Assembly: GCA_017448795.1 (NCBI GenBank)
Contig: JAFSKV010000062.1
Location: 1 to 55,062, forward strand
Direction of reading: 5' to 3'
Origin: Synergistaceae bacterium
Lineage (GTDB): Bacteria > Synergistota > Synergistia > Synergistales > Aminobacteriaceae
DNA: 55,062 bases
Below, one piece after another: positions 50,836-55,062 of this stretch (the first letter of the stretch is position 1; each line of letters begins with the position of its first letter). The notes beneath the pieces were generated by a model. That model ran no database searches and was not told where the DNA came from. It saw only the letters and a list, made by a program, of their open reading frames with translations. Both the position numbers and the translations under genes were made by a program.

Positions 50836-50869
50836 CCTCCGGGCAACACCGGGGGTTGTTTTTTTTTTT
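50836..50869 (+). terminator. Intrinsic terminator of rpsT
   Basis: CCTCCGG pairs with CCGGGGG (one wobble) around GCAACA, followed by TTG and twelve T. Confidence 0.75.
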
Positions 50870-50945
50870 GCCCGGAATATGCCCCCCTGCCCTTGAACTT
50901 TCCCGCAAGAACGGCGATAATTCTTCCATCCCAACAAGAAAGGAA

Positions 50946-50975
50946 TTGACACGCATTGAGTGAACTCGGTATAAT
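50946..50975 (+). promoter_or_regulatory. Consensus promoter of the repeat surface-protein gene
   Basis: Perfect TTGACA (50946-50951) and TATAAT (50970-50975) separated by 18 bases, about 75 bases before the first ATG of the broken gene downstream. It also falls just after the rpsT terminator. Confidence 0.8.
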
Positions 50976-51050
50976 GGCTCACGGCCACTCATTGACCCTT
51001 CACACGCGCTAACTTTTCCCAAGTTCTTCCGGCAATTTGCCCTCGCAGTC

Positions 51051-53263
51051 ATGGCACTACTGCTCATGTCCCAATCATCATGGGCATCTGTCAGCTACTT
51101 TGACGCGGACGGCAGCGAACAGACCTGCGATGAATACACTTCCGTAGCAAGCGACACAACCTCGTGGACTGACGGAGGCTGGGATGGAGCAGGCATAGGC
51201 GGCGGCTATAGTGGCTCAGGCGGAACTACAACCATCAACGGCGGCAATGTTACGGCTAATGGTGGCGAATATGGAGCAGGCATGGGCGGCGGCAAAAACG
51301 GCTCAGGCGGAACTATCACACTCGGCTGGACGAACGAGACTGAAGACTCCATATATGCCTCAAGCTACAAAGGGACTGTAACACTGACATCCGGCTTCCT
51401 CATTGACGGGGCTGACACTGAGACTGCGGCAATTCCCGGCAACATTGGCGGCAAGAAAATTGTCCCAAGCCTCAAAGTCCACGCTCTAAGTGCTGACAAA
51501 GAGATAGCGGCTGTTCCTTGGGAGGTTGAGGGCAAGACCGTAACACTGACACACAGCAAGGCAGGCTATAAGGCTGTCTACTCGGTCAATGGTGAGGCAA
51601 TAGAGGGCGACTCCTTCACGATGCCGGAAGCTAACGCGACAATCACAGCGACGTTCACCCCCATAGTCTACACGCTGACGTATGACCTTGCTGACGGGAG
51701 TCTTGCAGAAGGCGTGAGCAACCCGGCAACCTACACAGTAGAGTCCGATGACTTCACGCTGACCAATCCCACACGAGGACGGGCTATGACTTTACGGGCT
51801 GGACAGGGACAAGCCTTGACGTTGCCAGCACGGACTTAACAATCGCGCAGGGATCAATCGACAACAGGAGCTACACCGCTAACTGGACTCCCATTTCTTA
51901 CACGCTAACGTACGAACACAACGGAGGAACGGCAAGCAATCCCGAAAGCTACACGATTGAGTCCGCAGACTTCAAGCTCACGAACCCCACGCGCAACGGC
52001 TACACTTTCACGGGCTGGACACTCAGCGGCGATAACGAAGCGGCATCAGACTCGCTCACGGTCTCGAAAGGCTCAACGGGCAACAAGACCTACATTGCTG
52101 GCTGGAGCATCATCACCTACACGCTGACGTACAACCTCAATGGCGGCACTGCTGACAACCCCGCGAGCTACACAGTCGAGACGGACACCTTCACGCTGAA
52201 CTCGCCAAAGCGTGCGGGCTTCACGTTCAATGGCTGGACAGGGACAGAACTTACTGAGGCAACGGCTTCCGTAACGATCGCAAAAGGCTCGACAGGAGAC
52301 CGCGAATATTCGGCCGTCTGGGAAGAAGGAGGCTACAGCCCTGCCAACGAAAATGCGCCCGAGTTCGTGTACCACCAGCTCATCCTAAGCGGCCAGCTAA
52401 ACATGATGTTCTACGTCTACATTCCTGAAGCCTGGTCGCCTGATGACTGCACTATGGACTTTGACGTGAGCGGAGACATCTCGCAGAACGCGCAGGGCCA
52501 GAAGTACGCTGAGACCATCACATTAGACGGCGTTACATTCTACGGCTGGCAGTGCTGCGTGAACTCGGTGCAGATGGCCGATGAGATTCACGCCGCGCTT
52601 CATTACGGCTCAGGCCAGACGCTCACGCACAGTTACACGGTGAAGGAGTATCTTGACCTCCACGTGAACGACGAAAGCCTCCCGGACGACACGAGGGAGC
52701 TTGCACGGAGCATTGAGGACCTGGGGGGCTACGTTCAGCCTGTTCTTGCGGCGGAAAACAGCTGGACTGTCGGCGAAAAACACGCGAAGATGGACCCGGC
52801 TTATGACTTCAAGGATACGGACTTCAACACGGTGAGCAATGACACAGCAAGTGATGCCATAAGCTACACGATACCTGACGGCTCCGGCATCGCGAAGGTG
52901 AACTACACGCTCCTTCTTGACGCGGCGACAACGATTGAGGTCTGCCTGACACCCAAGAGCGATTACACGGGGGCTGTCTCTGTGTACGTTGACGGAGGGA
53001 CTGAGGACATGGCCGAGTCTGATGGCGGCGTTTACGTTGTCCGTATCAGTGATATTCCTGCGCACAAGCTCGCCAAGAAGCACACTCTCACGGTCGTTAC
53101 GGGGGATGTCAGCTTTGACGTTGAAGTGTCGGCTCTGTCCTACGTTCACGCGGGTATACGCAGGGACGATGACAATCTGAGGCGGGCGGCAACAGCGATA
53201 TACCGTTACTGGGACGCTAACATGACCTACAGGCAGAACCGGCCTGACGAGTACCACGACTGA
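51051..53263 (+). pseudogene. Frameshifted surface protein with Listeria-Bacteroides-type repeats
   Basis: One gene in two frames. The first part (51051-51839) has a truncated-looking signal peptide (ALLLMSQSSWA), Gly-rich AGIGGGYSGSGG and AGMGGGKNGSGG units, and the first YTLTYD...NPxxYTVES..FTLTNPTR repeat (Flg_new, PF09479 type). About 51775-51785 the frame changes by -1 or +2; the second frame continues with YDFTGWTG and two more such repeats, then a ~300-residue C-terminal domain (about 52370-53263) common at the end of gut-bacterial surface proteins (SALSYVHAGI...AATAIYRYWD). Joined it would be ~737 residues. There is no Shine-Dalgarno before ATG 51051 and no canonical in-frame start further up. 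It may be a decayed gene or an assembly indel. Confidence 0.7.
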
Positions 53264-53273
53264 GGGGGTGAAC

Positions 53274-53459
53274 ATGATGGACGCAAAGAAAGAGTACGAG
53301 ACTCCCGAAGCTGAGGTGATAGGCTTCACGGACGGGGACATAATCACAGCGAGTGATACGAGGCTTAATTTCCAGTCATTGCCATTTTCTCCGAGTACTC
53401 CGAGCCTTCCGAGTATTCCGAGTCTTCCGGACCTTCCAGACCTTCCGAGCCTGTTCTAG
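53274..53459 (+). CDS. Small YETPEAEV-type peptide with C-terminal P-x-L repeats
   Basis: A 61-residue peptide starting (M)MDAKKEYETPEAEVIGFTDGDIITAS, a pattern seen in many small gut-bacterial proteins of unknown role that follow large surface-protein genes. The C-terminal half ends in seven consecutive Pro-(Ser/Asp)-(Leu/Ile/Thr) tripeptides and Phe, encoded by 9-bp units (53391-53453). No signal peptide and no cysteine. It begins 11 bases after the stop of the broken surface-protein gene with GAGGGGGTGA as ribosome-binding site, so it shares its transcript. A cleaved or modified peptide is possible but unproven. Confidence 0.65.
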   Translation: MMDAKKEYETPEAEVIGFTDGDIITASDTRLNFQSLPFSPSTPSLPSIPSLPDLPDLPSLF

Positions 53460-53464
53460 TCCGC

Positions 53465-53503
53465 AAAAAAACCGGGAGACCCTTCCGAGTCCCCCGGCAG
53501 TTT
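53465..53503 (-). terminator. Terminator of putP, shared with the small peptide gene
   Basis: CCGGGAGAC pairs with GTCCCCCGG (one A-C mismatch) around CCTTCCGA. The seven A before it give a T-tract on the minus strand, so it mainly ends putP; it may also act on the plus strand. Confidence 0.7.
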
Positions 53504-53513
53504 CCTTCCCTAA

Positions 53514-54971
53514 TTACTCCTGCGAGGCCTTCAGTGCCCGGTCAAACAGCACCTCAACTTCCGCTGACGGCTTCGGAGTGATGAGCGACACCACAACCGC
53601 CACGATGAGTCCCGCGAAGAACCCCGGAATTATCTCGTACACCCCGGTATCAGCCATGTACGTCAGCCACGCTATATCCACAACAGCACCCGTGAATATC
53701 CCGCAGGCAGCCCCCGCAAATGTCGCCCTCTTCCAGAAAAGGCTCAACAGTATTGCAGGCCCAAACGCCGCACCGAACACTCCCCATGCGTTGGACACAA
53801 GAGCCATGATTGACCCAGCGTTGGGATTCGAGGCTATCAGCATCGCCACAACAGCAATCGCGAGAACCACAAGCCGCCCGGCCCAGAGCATCTCCTTATC
53901 GCCCGCCTTGTCCCCGCGAATCACCGGCTTGTACACGTCAGACGCGAACGCACTCGCCGCCGCCAAAAGCTGACTGTCAGCAGTGCTCATTGCCGCCGCA
54001 AGTACAGCAGACAGCAGAAGCCCAGACAGCAAGGCCGGGAATATTCTCCTCGTCATCACAACGAACACAAGCGAGTTGCCGCTCACATTCTCATCAAGAC
54101 CGATGAACATGCGCCCGATTACACCGACAAGCACGGCCATCGTCAGGATTGCCACCGTCCACGAGATTCCGATTTTTGCTGACTTGCGGAGTTCCTTCTG
54201 CGAGTTCAACGACATGAAGCGGATGATTATGTGGGGCATACCGAAGTAGCCGAGTCCCCAGCCGAGTCCCGACACTATGTCCTGCCACGAGGAAAACACG
54301 TTCCAGTAGTTGGGCGTGTCGATTCTTGCTGACGCTCCGGCCTCAAGCATCGTTGCCGCCGCTATTGGCACAACGAACATCGCCGCAAGCACAAGCATTC
54401 CCTGGAAGAAGTCCGTCCACGATACCGCGCTGAAGCCGCCTAGGAATGTGTAGCTGATGACGATTAACGCCGAGATGTACATTGCTGTTGTCGTGTCTAT
54501 GCCTGTTACGGTGTTGAAGAGAGTCCCGCAGGCCTTGATGCTCGACGCTGAGTATATCGTGTAGGCTATCAGGAACACAGCCGCAGATATGAGCTGAAGC
54601 ATACGTGAGTCAGACTTGAAGCGGTTGGTCAGGTATTGGGGGACGGTGATTGAGTCGTCAGCCTCGATTGAGAACGTGCGCAGGCGGGGAGCCTCGTATA
54701 TCCAGCTCAGAGAATAGCCGATCGCAAGCCCGACCGCTATCCAGACCTGCCCCAGTCCCAGAGCGTAAACAGATGTAGGAAGCCCCATAAGCACCCACGC
54801 GCTCATGTCCGACGCTCCTGCTGACAGTGCCGCCACCCAAGGGCCCATCTTCCTGTCGCCGAGGAAATACCCCTTCTCCGTCTGGTTCTTATCGCGGAAG
54901 AAGAACCACACCCCTATCGCGAGCATGAATACCAAGTAGATGATGAATACGCTTACTTCCTGAATGTTCAA
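53514..54971 (-). CDS. putP: Sodium/proline symporter
   Basis: Sodium-coupled solute transporter of the SSS family in the inner membrane, PutP type. 485 residues with about 12-13 membrane helices; family segments GYFLGDRKMGPWVAALSAGASDMSAWVLMGLP (sodium-site TM2 region), SYTFLGGFSAVSWTDFFQGMLVL, GLGYFGMPHIIIRFMSL and AVLAAAMSTADSQLLAAASAFASDVYKP are all present. The start is TTG at 54971 (GGAGAG upstream; NIQEVSVFIIYL is the usual N-terminus); the frame is open 21 codons further up, over the promoter. Proline is the likely but unproven substrate. Confidence 0.92.
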   Translation of the reverse strand: MNIQEVSVFIIYLVFMLAIGVWFFFRDKNQTEKGYFLGDRKMGPWVAALSAGASDMSAWVLMGLPTSVYALGLGQVWIAVGLAIGYSLSWIYEAPRLRTFSIEADDSITVPQYLTNRFKSDSRMLQLISAAVFLIAYTIYSASSIKACGTLFNTVTGIDTTTAMYISALIVISYTFLGGFSAVSWTDFFQGMLVLAAMFVVPIAAATMLEAGASARIDTPNYWNVFSSWQDIVSGLGWGLGYFGMPHIIIRFMSLNSQKELRKSAKIGISWTVAILTMAVLVGVIGRMFIGLDENVSGNSLVFVVMTRRIFPALLSGLLLSAVLAAAMSTADSQLLAAASAFASDVYKPVIRGDKAGDKEMLWAGRLVVLAIAVVAMLIASNPNAGSIMALVSNAWGVFGAAFGPAILLSLFWKRATFAGAACGIFTGAVVDIAWLTYMADTGVYEIIPGFFAGLIVAVVVSLITPKPSAEVEVLFDRALKASQE

Positions 54972-55006
54972 GTAGAAATCTCTCCATTCGTCAAAAAATT
55001 CTATGC

Positions 55007-55036
55007 AGTATACCATGAGGCGCAAAATACTCACAA
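55007..55036 (-). promoter_or_regulatory. Promoter of putP
   Basis: On the minus strand TTGTGA (55036-55031) and TATACT (55012-55007) are separated by 18 bases, about 35 bases before the TTG start. Confidence 0.6.
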
Positions 55037-55062
55037 TCTGCTATCATTGTCAGCATGGACGG

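Noticed and set aside
53353-53973. 206-codon plus-strand open frame
   Set aside because: Frame-shifted reading of the small peptide's 9-bp repeats followed by antisense of putP.

Overview
The window looks like a contiguous piece of bacterial chromosome, mostly densely packed housekeeping genes with a few accessory surface-protein genes. The codon and GC impression is moderately GC-rich. The gene orders (rpmE-thyX-DUF1385-prfA-prmC; fapR-plsX-fabK-fabD-fabG-acpP-fabF-rnc), ThyX and FabK in place of ThyA and FabI, and the many TTG starts (about a dozen well-supported ones) suggest an anaerobic, probably gut- or host-associated Synergistota (Synergistaceae-like) bacterium. A clostridial-type Firmicute is the main alternative. 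This assignment is inference; there is no rRNA gene in the window to settle it.

Layout. 1-2.75 kb: pyruvate, phosphate dikinase with its terminator. 2.77-8.58 kb (minus): a 1938-residue secreted leucine-rich-repeat protein of the cysteine-ladder (internalin-J-like) kind with four putative Ig-like domains. 8.7-16 kb: translation genes ileS, rpsO, rpmE, then thyX, DUF1385/YqhQ, prfA, prmC and a small prepilin-like protein. 16-17 kb (minus): cheV. 17-22.4 kb: a 1785-residue alpha-2-macroglobulin with an intact thioester. 22.5-25.6 kb: a tail-anchored coiled-coil protein, hemC and a cobA-hemD fusion. 25.6-28.8 kb: a secreted esterase, a GT4 glycosyltransferase and a short Hsp70-like ATPase. 28.7-32.3 kb (minus): mtaB, a 21-bp minisatellite, prmA and a secreted Sel1-repeat protein. 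32.4-35.6 kb: a CapA-like protein and dihydroxyacetone kinase subunits dhaL-dhaM-dhaK. 35.7-36.5 kb (minus): a small ferredoxin plus a membrane 4Fe-4S protein. 36.5-43.3 kb: the FapR-controlled fatty-acid/phospholipid operon ending in rnc. 43.3-49.6 kb: a degenerate TroA-like binding protein, a nitroreductase, a GT2 glycosyltransferase, a C_GCAxxG_C_C protein, punA, an M23 peptidase and manC. 49.6-50.5 kb: a low-GC stretch with a broken copy of the manC 3' end, a small secreted protein and tRNA-Leu(CAA). 50.5-55 kb: rpsT, a frameshifted repeat-containing surface protein, a small YETPEAEV-type peptide gene, and putP.

How they work together. The clearest regulated unit is the lipid operon. A good sigma70 promoter (36491-36519) is followed by a 15/17 match to the FapR operator placed just before the fapR start, so FapR probably represses its own operon and responds to malonyl-ACP made for the FabD/FabF/FabG/FabK cycle. 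PlsX then hands acyl groups to phospholipid synthesis. DhaK-DhaL-DhaM form a PTS-dependent dihydroxyacetone kinase, with DhaM reduced to its EIIA domain. HemC and CobA-HemD make uroporphyrinogen III and precorrin-2 for siroheme or cobalamin.

The least ordinary items are: the giant LRR protein with its higher-order repeats; a 24-residue tandem duplication forming an extra N-terminus on FabK; a terminator hairpin placed directly at the Shine-Dalgarno-less thyX start; a partial duplication of the manC end; and the broken surface protein followed by a small peptide ending in seven P-x-L/I/T tripeptides. No mobile element, CRISPR array or recognisable prophage was seen.
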